Shown here piece after piece: positions 45,701-53,993 of a stretch of 64,000 nt of DNA. Source of the DNA: an uncultured Clostridia bacterium (GTDB taxonomy: Bacteria; Bacillota; Clostridia; Oscillospirales; Ruminococcaceae); the NCBI GenBank assembly GCA_947629905.1, contig CANRFM010000006.1, positions 31,451-95,450 of the forward strand, written 5' to 3'. A program made the position numbers and the translations under genes. The notes under the pieces are model-generated. The model was not told the origin of the DNA, did not search any database, and saw nothing but the letters and a program-made list of their open reading frames with translations. Every line of letters starts with the position of its first letter. The first letter of the stretch is position 1.

Positions 45701-48700
45701 GACATCAAGCTTTTTGCCGTCGGGAGCTGTCGTATTAAACGCTTCATTTTCCATGGGGATAACCTGATCTGTCCAGCGCAGGTAGTACATATCTTTCACG
45801 TCGTCGTAATAGAGGTAGCCTGTGCCTGTGCCGTCGCCATTATCGTAGCCGTCCTCAGTTCCGGCGGCAGGCTTGCGGTTCACCATGTAGCTTTTCCGTG
45901 GTGTGTAGGCGAGAGTTTCAATACCTGTTTTGTCAATGTTGTCGATTATGTTGCCGACTGTTACTTCCTTTATTGTAGTACCGTCATCGTTTTTAACCGT
46001 GATCTTGCCGCCTGCACCGAGCTGATACAAATTGCCGTCCTTGTCAACAAGGTCAAACCGTGGGTCGATGTAGTCCTGTACGGTGTAGTCTTTGCGTGGC
46101 TGTTGGATTTGTTTCAGGATGTTTTGGAATGCTTCAACAGTTGTGCTACCTTCTTTTGTCGGGTCAGCAACTATAACGTTGGCAGAGCTTATGTCAGATA
46201 TTTTTTCCTTCAAAGTAGGTATGAGTTTATCATCAATTTCTTCACCAGCGTCTACTTTGGCTTGTGCATCTTCCAACTGTTTGTTTAAGTCATCTAACTC
46301 TTTGTCTGTTTCTGTGTCTCCTGCAAGAGTTGTAAGGAAATTAAATGCTCTATCAAACTCATCTTTGTTGTTGGTTTCTGAAATGGAACCAGTCGCCATC
46401 ATTACACAGAAAATGGTGTAGCCTTCGTCTTTTATCTGATCCGCCCATGCTTCGGCAAGCTCACCATTACATGAAGCTGGATGATCTTTCGGGCTATTAC
46501 CATTTGACATATCATTAGCATTATATACTTTTCCTTTGTCTGCGGTATCAAGATCCTGCGTGTTATCACGCCCGTCCGTGAAGATGATCAGATACTTGTC
46601 ACGGGCATCGTTGGCTATATCGTAAACTCTGGTTTTTTCTTTGTCTTTTGTATTGACCATATAGTCATAGAACGCTTTCAGACCTGTCCATGTATATGTA
46701 CCACCGGTCATGACATAGGGGTATTCCTTGATCTTTTGTGCAGTCGATATGGTGGTGTCGAGAGATGTTTCGCCGTCTGCCGGTATCAGAAGATCTGCCA
46801 TGTATGTTGATTTATCAGCACCAGCTTTCTCACTCTCTGGCAGCTCCTGATAAAATTCCGACCAGTTCGTCCAGTCTTTCATAACAAGTTTGTCGAGGTC
46901 TTTGGCTGCATTGTTTGTGCTGAAACGAACGACTGCGCTGTTAGAGAGGTCAGAACCATTTGCAAGACCGCTGTAAAATCGATTTAACGCATTATTCAGC
47001 TCTTCGTATTTGGTTATCTGTTCAGACCCGTCAGCATTTGTACCCTTTTCGTACACAAGCGAGCAGAATGTTCTTATATCACCCTCTTTTGACGTACTGC
47101 CGCTCCATGCAAAACAGCGCAAATGGTTCTGGCTGTCCACATAGAAACGAATACTGCGCTCATGTTCCGGCGACTCGTCAAACTTTTTTACGTTGGTATC
47201 GCCGGCTGTTATAGAAGCTTGAAGGTCAGAAGAAGCACCCGATGGTATTGTAGCTTTGTCTATTCCTGCCTCATCACGGTAAAGACCAGTTTTATCTGCC
47301 TCTTTTCCTTTATCGTAAATACCATAAAATTGCTTGCCGCTTTCAAGGCAGCCGGTAATATCTTCCCATTTTGAATGTGAATTGACATAATACCAGCCAC
47401 GGCGGTCATTTTCATCTGAGTTTCCAGCAAGTTCGGTTGAGATCTGCGCAATATCGACAAGTTCCCGCTTATTTGCTTTTTCATCAACGAGTACTTTAGT
47501 GCGTGCATGAGATCTGTCTTTGACGTTGCAGTTTTCATTGCTGAAATAGTCATTTACTTCGTTTCTGGTCAAAGCATCGTTAAACACATAGAGATCGTCG
47601 ATGAGGATATCTGCGTCATCATACATACCATTCCACAAGCCGCCGAGTATCAGGGAAAGAGTAGGAGTATCCATGATATAGTGACTTATGGTGTCATCTA
47701 AATTTTTTGGCGAATTGCTTTCCGTGTATAATTTTCCGTCAACATATTGCGTAACTGTTGTACCGTTTACTACAATGGTGATCATACTATAATCTTTGTC
47801 ATCTGAAAAAATATTATTTATACTTGCGTAGCCGTTTTCTCCATTTCCTTTTGACATTTTCAGTCTTCTTGCACTTGAGCCGAAGCCCCTATAGATCCTG
47901 TAGTAGGTTTTAGACGTGTCCGTACTGCCAATATATAAAATATTTGCCTCTGCCTCCAGCGTATCATCTTTAGCTGCTTTTTTTACCTTAAAAGAAAGCG
48001 TAAAGTTATCATCATTATCTGGCATCGCATCCAGCAGGATAGCACCCTTTTTGGCGGTTTGGGTCAGGTTCAGGGCTTTGTCTTCCGCATATACCGCAGA
48101 AGCAGGGACAGGATCTTGAGACTCTTTGCTTAATGTTGTAGTAGTTCCAATAGCACTCTGCTTCTTGTATTCAGCTTCCAGATCGCCACCCTCTGATTGG
48201 GCATTACTTGTTAAGGCAAATTTTTGGCTGTATTCATCACCAATTGTGTCAGTGCCGGTTATTGTTAAGTTTTTGATTTTAATTCCTTTTAAGTCAGTGG
48301 GGTCAATAACGTCTTCAGTTTTATTAGTGTTTTGTAAATTTCCCTTTGGAAGTATCTCATCTCCACCAATAACTAAATATAAGCTTTCAGAACCAAAATA
48401 ATTTTCGTCAGAATGGTATATAAATTCATTGCTTCCAACTACTAATGTGATATCATATAAAGTATCATTATTATATCTTATCTTCCACTCACAATTTATA
48501 TCCTTGCCCAATGATTTATCTAACACATTATTATCGTTTGTATATTCTTCTTCAGGTTTCTCATCATCTTTAGGAATTAGTTTATCATCTTTGTCATGTG
48601 CATCAAGTGGGCTACCACCCTTACTATCTCCTTGATAGACATAAATATGCTTTGATGCACCACTACCCGTATCATGACTTCTCCCTCTCATTAAAGCTAA

Positions 48701-49669
48701 GTATTTATTATTAGTACCATCACCAAGATAAAGAATAGGTGCTTGCGGTGCGCAATTTTTAGTAACATCAGCACAGTTCAAAGTGAATGTTATATCAATA
48801 TCTTTTTTAATATCAATCGTGCTCAAATCAATAACAAGATTACCATTTTTATCCGTTTCCGACAAATCAAGATAGCCGTCACTAAACACAGGCTGCGGAG
48901 TGACCGTGATCACTTTTTCTTTATCAAATGTCTCTTTTTCTGCTACATTCGCAATATATTTTCCCTCTCCGCCGGTTGTCGATACCTCATTTACCAAGCT
49001 GCCATCAAACTGATAATATCCTATCAGAGCAGCATTATCTGTAGGATTATCACGTGTTAATGTCCCGTCCCAATACCCCAACGGCACGAACTCATCGACC
49101 GTCGAACGATCTTCATAAATGTAGTACTTATAGCCAGCGTAGGAGAGCTTACTGTTGTCGGTGTTTGCGGGGTCTAAAATGCAGTCAACAATCTCCTGCG
49201 GCAAATAGCCGTCGTTACCCGTTTGAATGCTTTGTAGATCTGTAAGATTTTCTATTTTTACACTATATGTATCTTCATAACTATCAAAACATTTATAGTC
49301 AATCACCAACGGACTCAACGTATCCACCGTCCAAGCCATCGACCCCGAGGCATCGAGAATTGTCGCCACGTCCACAGGGTTTTCGCCGACATACCACGAC
49401 TCTAAATTGACATCGAACGTTCTGCCCGTCCCGTCAGCGACTTCCTCTGCCGTCTTATTCGTGTGCAAGCCGTAGCCGGTGTTGTAGACATCATCCTCTG
49501 TATCCTGCTCAAGGTTGGAAAATCCAGTCGATCTGGCAGTTTTTTTGTTGTCATCCTCAGCCGAAGCAGTCCTCAGAAACACATTTGTGATCGAATCAAA
49601 CCCAATGGCAGACACAAGCAAAGCCGCTGCCGAAATCCCCGCAATCCATCTGTTTGCCAGTTTTTTCAT
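42761..49669 (-). CDS. Giant sortase-anchored surface protein with split VWA and LamG-like domains
   Basis: About 2302 residues from the ATG at 49669. Signal peptide 1-37. A VWA MIDAS D-x-S-x-S occurs at D106-S110 (VDVATILDASGSM), but the remaining VWA blocks come near residue 985 (GGTYTWTGLKAFYDYM) and 1030 (KYLIIFTDGRDNTQD), so about 800-870 residues are inserted. The insert holds two concanavalin/LamG-like segments (IDITFTLNCADVTKN; DDNFTLSFKVKKA, with LIDDLYVFNDALTRNEVNDY). Later parts are beta-rich with SpaA/Cna-B-like stretches. The C-terminus is a sortase signal: LPSAGG, hydrophobic helix, RRKRR. No sortase gene is in the window. Likely an adhesin or pilus-tip-like protein; its ligand is unknown. 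It is AT-richer than its neighbours. Confidence 0.8.
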   Translation of the reverse strand: MKKLANRWIAGISAAALLVSAIGFDSITNVFLRTASAEDDNKKTARSTGFSNLEQDTEDDVYNTGYGLHTNKTAEEVADGTGRTFDVNLESWYVGENPVDVATILDASGSMAWTVDTLSPLVIDYKCFDSYEDTYSVKIENLTDLQSIQTGNDGYLPQEIVDCILDPANTDNSKLSYAGYKYYIYEDRSTVDEFVPLGYWDGTLTRDNPTDNAALIGYYQFDGSLVNEVSTTGGEGKYIANVAEKETFDKEKVITVTPQPVFSDGYLDLSETDKNGNLVIDLSTIDIKKDIDITFTLNCADVTKNCAPQAPILYLGDGTNNKYLALMRGRSHDTGSGASKHIYVYQGDSKGGSPLDAHDKDDKLIPKDDEKPEEEYTNDNNVLDKSLGKDINCEWKIRYNNDTLYDITLVVGSNEFIYHSDENYFGSESLYLVIGGDEILPKGNLQNTNKTEDVIDPTDLKGIKIKNLTITGTDTIGDEYSQKFALTSNAQSEGGDLEAEYKKQSAIGTTTTLSKESQDPVPASAVYAEDKALNLTQTAKKGAILLDAMPDNDDNFTLSFKVKKAAKDDTLEAEANILYIGSTDTSKTYYRIYRGFGSSARRLKMSKGNGENGYASINNIFSDDKDYSMITIVVNGTTVTQYVDGKLYTESNSPKNLDDTISHYIMDTPTLSLILGGLWNGMYDDADILIDDLYVFNDALTRNEVNDYFSNENCNVKDRSHARTKVLVDEKANKRELVDIAQISTELAGNSDENDRRGWYYVNSHSKWEDITGCLESGKQFYGIYDKGKEADKTGLYRDEAGIDKATIPSGASSDLQASITAGDTNVKKFDESPEHERSIRFYVDSQNHLRCFAWSGSTSKEGDIRTFCSLVYEKGTNADGSEQITKYEELNNALNRFYSGLANGSDLSNSAVVRFSTNNAAKDLDKLVMKDWTNWSEFYQELPESEKAGADKSTYMADLLIPADGETSLDTTISTAQKIKEYPYVMTGGTYTWTGLKAFYDYMVNTKDKEKTRVYDIANDARDKYLIIFTDGRDNTQDLDTADKGKVYNANDMSNGNSPKDHPASCNGELAEAWADQIKDEGYTIFCVMMATGSISETNNKDEFDRAFNFLTTLAGDTETDKELDDLNKQLEDAQAKVDAGEEIDDKLIPTLKEKISDISSANVIVADPTKEGSTTVEAFQNILKQIQQPRKDYTVQDYIDPRFDLVDKDGNLYQLGAGGKITVKNDDGTTIKEVTVGNIIDNIDKTGIETLAYTPRKSYMVNRKPAAGTEDGYDNGDGTGTGYLYYDDVKDMYYLRWTDQVIPMENEAFNTTAPDGKKLDVWSATIRLKAKDDFIGGNNILTNGNEAGENLVYSDATIENMDKDENYKLYGFKDTDLVEVDGKNIIPYRKKLEVLSGTDRKINAVDAGGVSQAVYGDGIDIPSSGFPRTTVNVRLLPLNAQNLNDVIYMGEVVSPTMMLADLEDGYMTGSYYLQYLERYAYRVYGTDVDSKPLLDLLNEWLKINNEKETEKTFTIPYMYLPDPVYEGDKLHIDEDIKRVEVSNSSGASWKDNILDFTDPNLRDVTGFITYTWKRDDSSQEEQQKTGETNATGDPLYDITKEYVVKNTDQIKYNLQLKFTPLKETKEELKDFKLDQNFIKGEGGEPGDKFFNIGTDGEFAEMTTDPAWSTKTAGRADYLKAMIQEKHTYEPHVMYDGTATGGKWKLIGTGEENEALTQYTDDDQTKEAGGGKVTDSGVYDWDSEYKPVAGSKQLENGKDNSIKKFYTDTPNNVNLLDVSGDPITDETGKVTGTDPISLAANTTYVKDVVNGALALELFVDGKYLQSGTTLFSKEKEFTFEATRYYEDPNDPLPYDKDNPIGASTKEDGVEYQLTFKVDKIPDDPQESTIYPVWATLTKVEVKKGTGGYVPIDTKSGEALYDESIKSYLGYTVANALPIGTYVISVTDTEMKNPDTQYHIGTDGSSNVQFQYLKIDNSASNYKYNKFPDSVYKVSGTAVKSTGDDKYLIKNGVKDYSPENIAVSDRDVKTIPDTQTVKFYFGTVEEKEVGTEMLKNTKGESVKDYLKEHPDTTSTAEFTNDYAKDRLGIIMLSADPNSLTISKEVTNYKDATDLGRSWEFTVTVNLDKSEAIEEFEKQNKTEVGFKLKWYKGGVPTDATAMGTYNGSGSYPETITFKGSDGAYTATIYLKHDEKVVINGLPDGTWQVIEAIPTDNPLYTPHNNANGLGEEEWIYQKSDKTSTNTLTPASQVGFVNEFPYSLPSAGGEGINRYIFFGTAGTIASALLAAMLWYNRRKRRAMHE

Positions 49670-49824
49670 ATTTGCACACTCCCTCCAAGCATAACCGCAG
49701 CGCCGCTCCAAATTGCGGAAACTGCACTATATTCCGTGAACGGGGTACAATAGACATACCCGTGCAATATACATTGCGTAGAACAGGCGCTTTCCGCCGA
49801 CAGGCAAGAGCACCCTTTTATACA

Positions 49825-49853
49825 ATTATAGCACTTTGCCCGCCGTTTGTCAA
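49825..49853 (-). promoter_or_regulatory. Sigma-A promoter of the giant surface-protein gene
   Basis: Minus strand TTGACA (49848-49853), 17-base spacer, TATAAT (49825-49830): full consensus, giving a leader of about 150 nt. Confidence 0.8.
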
Positions 49854-49934
49854 GTGAAATTTCTCAAAAAATGCGAACAGACAGGAAACTTTTTTGTTGA
49901 AATTTGTGTAGAATATACAAGCAGGAATATTTCG

Positions 49935-49971
49935 CCAAAAGAAAACGGCACTGCCCTCAGCAATGCCGTTT
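49935..49971 (-). terminator. Terminator of the beta-helix dockerin gene
   Basis: AACGGCA (49944-49950) pairs with TGCCGTT (49964-49970), followed on the minus strand by TTCTTTTGG. Confidence 0.8.
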
Positions 49972-49992
49972 GTTGTTCTTGTTGTGAAGTGC

Positions 49993-52900
49993 TTACGTCT
50001 CCGTCAGCATCCGTTTCAGCATAGAAAGGTCGAACACGTCAATGACCTGATCTTTGCAGAGGTCTGCGTGCCGCCAGCAAGTGAGCTTGTCGCTTGCACA
50101 AAGCAGCCACTTTTGCAGCATAACCACATCCGCAGCACTTACCGTGCCGTCAAGGTTGCAGTCGCCCATCAGATCGTCATTTTCATAGGGGTAGTTAATG
50201 CTGAGCCAGTTCAGGTTGAACAGATAGCCCTCTCCGCCTTTGAATACGAAATAGACATCGTGCACATCGGTCGTCTTTTCAATGCTGCATTTCTGTGTTT
50301 TCCAGTTCTGCCAGCCGCCTGTATCGCTGACATCCATGCTGCCGATGAGCTTTCCGTCCGGGGCATCCAAATGCACCTCGATCGTGCCATTGCTGCCGTT
50401 GGAAGCCACACGGAAGTTAATGGATTCCGCCCCTCTGCCAAATAAAATGCCGTAAAAGCCGAGATAGTCGCCGTCCTCGATGTATGCCACATCTTCTCCG
50501 CCCTCGCTGCAATTCTCAACGTCAATGCCCGATTGTACGGAATACTCCTCCGCCTCGATCACATTCCCGGCAGGTGCGAGCGTTCCCGTCACGGTGACAG
50601 TGCATTTTGCCGTGAACTGCTTGTCGCTGTTCTCCAGTGTCGTTGCCGTGATCTCTGCCTTGCCTTCGGACAAGGCTGTCACGGTGCCGTTATCGTCCAC
50701 CGCTGCAACAAGCGGGTCGGAAGAAGTCCAGATCACAACTTTATCGGTCGCATTATCCGGCTGTACCGTTGCCGACAAAGCGGCTGTTTCTCCTGCGTTC
50801 AAAGCAAGCGTGTCATGGTTCAGAGTCACGCCTGTTACATTCACAAGCTGCCCGTTCAGCTTCCATTTTGCCTGTATTCTCTGATTGTATTCCGGCATGA
50901 TGAACGTAGCCTGCGAGCCGTCTGCATTGATCGGTGTCACTTCCATGGCATCAATGCCTACCTGCCACCCGTCAAAAGTGTAGCCCGGTCTCGTCTTGGC
51001 ATCAATGGTCACCAGTTCGCCCGGTGCATGATATTCCACCACGGAATGCCCCATGCAGTCGCCCACGTTGTTGATGACGAGCACACGTTTTTCAGCCCGA
51101 TTGATCCGGACAAGGTGCATATCCCGAGCGCCCACGGCTTCTGTCGGGGTATCGCCTGCCGCCTCAAGCCGGAACACAAGCAGCTGGTCAAGGTCATAGC
51201 CCTCTAAAATCTTCACACGGACTGTCTTGCTGGTGTCTCCCGGCTGGAATGTGACTTCGGGCGCATCCACAAAGCTGAAATCCTTGTCTATGCGGGCATC
51301 TCCGGCAACAGGTGTCACTTCAAAATGCATCGTTTCCGAAGCGGGCTTGCTTAATTTCAGTTCCAGAGCGACCGTGTCGCCGGGCTTTACGGAAGAATTC
51401 AGTGCACCGAAGCTGACATTGACATTTTCTGTCAAGCCAAGAGCCTTATCATAGCCGACATCGGTTTTAGGATAAACAGCATAGGCACCCATGTTGACAC
51501 CGTTATCCCCCGTACCGATCGCAGGGCTGCCTGCTTTCAGGGTGAAATCCCCGGCGGCAGCATCGGTAAACAGCGGGTCTTTGGCGATATTTTTGGTATC
51601 CGTCTGTTTATTGAACGCCTCGACCGTAATGGCTGGCTGTGCAGGATCCATGTAGCGCACATAGTCTGCTTTCCGTGGCGAATACCACAAATTCTTGCGG
51701 AAGATCTGCACACCGCCGCCTTTCAGATCGATACCGTGCCATGCGTGGAAACCGTTCACCGTAGTTTCTTTCACCACAATGCCTGCAGTATCGTTGCTGC
51801 TGTACATACTGTTTTCGTCTTCGTAGGCAATGTTGTTTCTGACTTCGTTGTTCCATGATCTGTCAAGGGAAATGCCGGTTTTCAGGTTATAGGTGACATT
51901 GTTCACCCAGTGGGCATCCCATGTCGAACCGGTATCCCAGAATGCCGAATACAGCCCTGTTTCAATGCGCTGTGCCGGGAAATCTGAAAAATATTCCCCT
52001 GCCGGCATACGCTTGTTTTCGTCAAGCGGCTTGTTGTAGACAATATTTTCATACGCCCAGTTTCGTGTACATTCTGATTCATTGAACATGAAATATGCTG
52101 TGTTGTGTGTGACATTTCTCACGGCGGTAAAATCTCTTACACTGATGTCAAGCCATATCGTGCCGCCGTTGACCGAACCGCCGGAGTAATTGAAAGCGAA
52201 AGCATTATTTCTGTTCCCGTCCGCCCGGCTGCCAAGGGTAGAGGATTCCGCACCGCCAGCACCGGCGTTCTTGCCGATATTGCCGATAAAGGTATTTTCC
52301 GATATGATACAGTCCTGTGAATGGTTGTCGTAGCAGAGCGTTTCGCCATAGACATTCTCAAAATAGTTGTTCCGCACGACATTGTTCTTTCCTGCCACAG
52401 GGATCGTCACATCGGGGCGATACACGCCGCCCGCTGTCCATGTCCACGGCGCATTGTAAACGCAGCCGATGTTCTTGAACTGGTTGTTCAGCACCACATT
52501 GCCCTCACCCATGATGTCAATGGTGCTGCGGGCATATTTGTAGTCCTCAAACACAAAGCCCTCGATCCAGATATAATCCCGCCCGAACAGGTTGAAAACA
52601 TCTGTCAGCTCATTTTTCCGTGCGGCAATGGAGTACTCAATGCCGGCATTGTCATAATGCTGCACTTCCTCTTCTTTCCAGCCGGTATCGTTCAGCCACT
52701 GCGCTCTTACCTGCGGCGTGACGGAAGAGCCGTCAAATACATCTTTGTGCTTGATGATCACCTTGCCGATGTCGGAAGTCGTTTCCGGTCTGAAAATGAT
52801 CATCGCATCCTCAGTTCCGGACTCTTTGGGTCTTATGTCATCCTCAATGTAAGTACCCGGACGGATCAGGATCGTTGTTCCTGCCGTCGCCTCATCGGCA

Positions 52901-53112
52901 GCTTTTTTGATCGAGCGGTACGGGTTTTCGGAAGAGCCATTCCCCGAAGCATCATTGCCGTTTTCCGCAACGTAGAGGAATCTTCCGTTGGTCTCGGCAG
53001 CCTCTGCTTCCGGCGGTGCGGTCATACATACATTTAACATCAGTATGGATGACAGGAAGATACTTAACAGCCGTTTCCGCCTTTTTTGCGGTTCACACAC
53101 ACTTTTTTTCAT
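49993..53112 (-). CDS. Dockerin-bearing right-handed beta-helix protein (polysaccharide lyase-like) with CBM6-like module
   Basis: 1039 residues from the ATG at 53112 (AAAGGA ahead). Long basic signal peptide (about 1-38). Residues ~45-545 form a parallel beta-helix of the pectate-lyase type: FLYVAENGNDASGNGSSENP, TILIRPGTYIEDDI, then N-rich rungs such as NNVVRNNYFENVYGETLCYD. Then a Calx-beta-like segment (~565-670), a Listeria-Bacteroides-repeat-like segment (PGYTFDGWQVGIDAMEV), a BIG_2-type domain (VTLNHDTLALNAGETAALSA), and a CBM6-like module (IEAEEYSVQSGIDVENCSEG to FNLNWLSI). The C-terminal dockerin has GDCNLDGTVSAADVVMLQKW and a second degenerate loop. Predicted plant-polysaccharide (pectin-type) lyase delivered to a cellulosome; substrate is inferred. 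Confidence 0.85.
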   Translation of the reverse strand: MKKSVCEPQKRRKRLLSIFLSSILMLNVCMTAPPEAEAAETNGRFLYVAENGNDASGNGSSENPYRSIKKAADEATAGTTILIRPGTYIEDDIRPKESGTEDAMIIFRPETTSDIGKVIIKHKDVFDGSSVTPQVRAQWLNDTGWKEEEVQHYDNAGIEYSIAARKNELTDVFNLFGRDYIWIEGFVFEDYKYARSTIDIMGEGNVVLNNQFKNIGCVYNAPWTWTAGGVYRPDVTIPVAGKNNVVRNNYFENVYGETLCYDNHSQDCIISENTFIGNIGKNAGAGGAESSTLGSRADGNRNNAFAFNYSGGSVNGGTIWLDISVRDFTAVRNVTHNTAYFMFNESECTRNWAYENIVYNKPLDENKRMPAGEYFSDFPAQRIETGLYSAFWDTGSTWDAHWVNNVTYNLKTGISLDRSWNNEVRNNIAYEDENSMYSSNDTAGIVVKETTVNGFHAWHGIDLKGGGVQIFRKNLWYSPRKADYVRYMDPAQPAITVEAFNKQTDTKNIAKDPLFTDAAAGDFTLKAGSPAIGTGDNGVNMGAYAVYPKTDVGYDKALGLTENVNVSFGALNSSVKPGDTVALELKLSKPASETMHFEVTPVAGDARIDKDFSFVDAPEVTFQPGDTSKTVRVKILEGYDLDQLLVFRLEAAGDTPTEAVGARDMHLVRINRAEKRVLVINNVGDCMGHSVVEYHAPGELVTIDAKTRPGYTFDGWQVGIDAMEVTPINADGSQATFIMPEYNQRIQAKWKLNGQLVNVTGVTLNHDTLALNAGETAALSATVQPDNATDKVVIWTSSDPLVAAVDDNGTVTALSEGKAEITATTLENSDKQFTAKCTVTVTGTLAPAGNVIEAEEYSVQSGIDVENCSEGGEDVAYIEDGDYLGFYGILFGRGAESINFRVASNGSNGTIEVHLDAPDGKLIGSMDVSDTGGWQNWKTQKCSIEKTTDVHDVYFVFKGGEGYLFNLNWLSINYPYENDDLMGDCNLDGTVSAADVVMLQKWLLCASDKLTCWRHADLCKDQVIDVFDLSMLKRMLTET

Positions 53113-53232
53113 GTTCAGATCATTCCTTTCTGTATCAAGCCTATCCACAGGAATTGGTTTATCCCGGTTATCAAGCCCCCTCACGTCATTACGGAATACT
53201 TTCACGTTACATGGCTTACTACTTTCAACAGA

Positions 53233-53261
53233 ATTATACCACTTTTTGCCACTATAAGCAA
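53233..53261 (-). promoter_or_regulatory. Sigma-A promoter of the beta-helix dockerin gene
   Basis: Minus strand TTGCTT (53256-53261), 17-base spacer, TATAAT (53233-53238). Confidence 0.7.
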
Positions 53262-53339
53262 CCTATATTTTGCAGAAAAGGTGGATGATCTGCACATATT
53301 TTGTTGATGCATACGGAAATTTGTGTACTGAAAAATCTA

Positions 53340-53993
53340 TCACTCCGCCCCATACTGTTCCCGGTAGGCAAGCATCTGCGGCAGGTATTCTTTCCCCGGT
53401 ACTACGTCATTCCGGATTGCGGCGATAATATCTTCCATTGTCACGATAGAATAGACCGTGACACCAAATTCCTCTTTGACTTCCTGCACGGCTGAAAGCG
53501 TACCCGTCCCCCGTTCCATGCGGTCAACGGTGATCACCATGCCGGACACATCGACCTTTGCAGCGCTCATCAGCTTGGGCAGGGATTCCCGAAGTGCCTT
53601 GCCGGAGGTCATGACATCGTCGATGATGACGACCTTTTCGCCGTCCGTCAGGGTCTTGCCAACAAACATACCGCCCTCGCCGTGGTCTTTGGCTTCCTTG
53701 CGGTCAAAGCAGTAGAACACTTCCTGCCCATATTTGGCACTGAGTGCTGTAGCTGCCGAAACGGCAAGCGGAATGCCCTTGTAAGCCGGACCGAACAGTG
53801 TCTCCACCGGAATGTTGTTTTCGTGGATGCATTCTGCATAGTATTCCCCGAGCCTGCGGAGCTGCCCGCCGGTGCGGTAATTGCCGCAGTTGATGAAATA
53901 GGGCGCAATCCTGCCGCTTTTCAGTGTAAATTCCCCGAATGTCAGCACACTGCATTCTACCATAAATTGGATAAAGCTTTCCTTGTATGTCAT
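53340..53993 (-). CDS. pyrE: Orotate phosphoribosyltransferase
   Basis: 217 residues. PRPP motif VVIIDDVMTSGKALRESLPK, the catalytic-loop region DRKEAKDHGEGGMFVG (K-x-K/D-H-G-E), and FGEFTLKSGRIAPYFINCGN near the N-terminus. It makes OMP in pyrimidine synthesis. Its ATG overlaps the nadE stop by 4 bases (ATGA), an unusual pairing; other pyr genes are not adjacent, and pyrG is 45 kb away. Confidence 0.95.
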   Translation of the reverse strand: MTYKESFIQFMVECSVLTFGEFTLKSGRIAPYFINCGNYRTGGQLRRLGEYYAECIHENNIPVETLFGPAYKGIPLAVSAATALSAKYGQEVFYCFDRKEAKDHGEGGMFVGKTLTDGEKVVIIDDVMTSGKALRESLPKLMSAAKVDVSGMVITVDRMERGTGTLSAVQEVKEEFGVTVYSIVTMEDIIAAIRNDVVPGKEYLPQMLAYREQYGAE

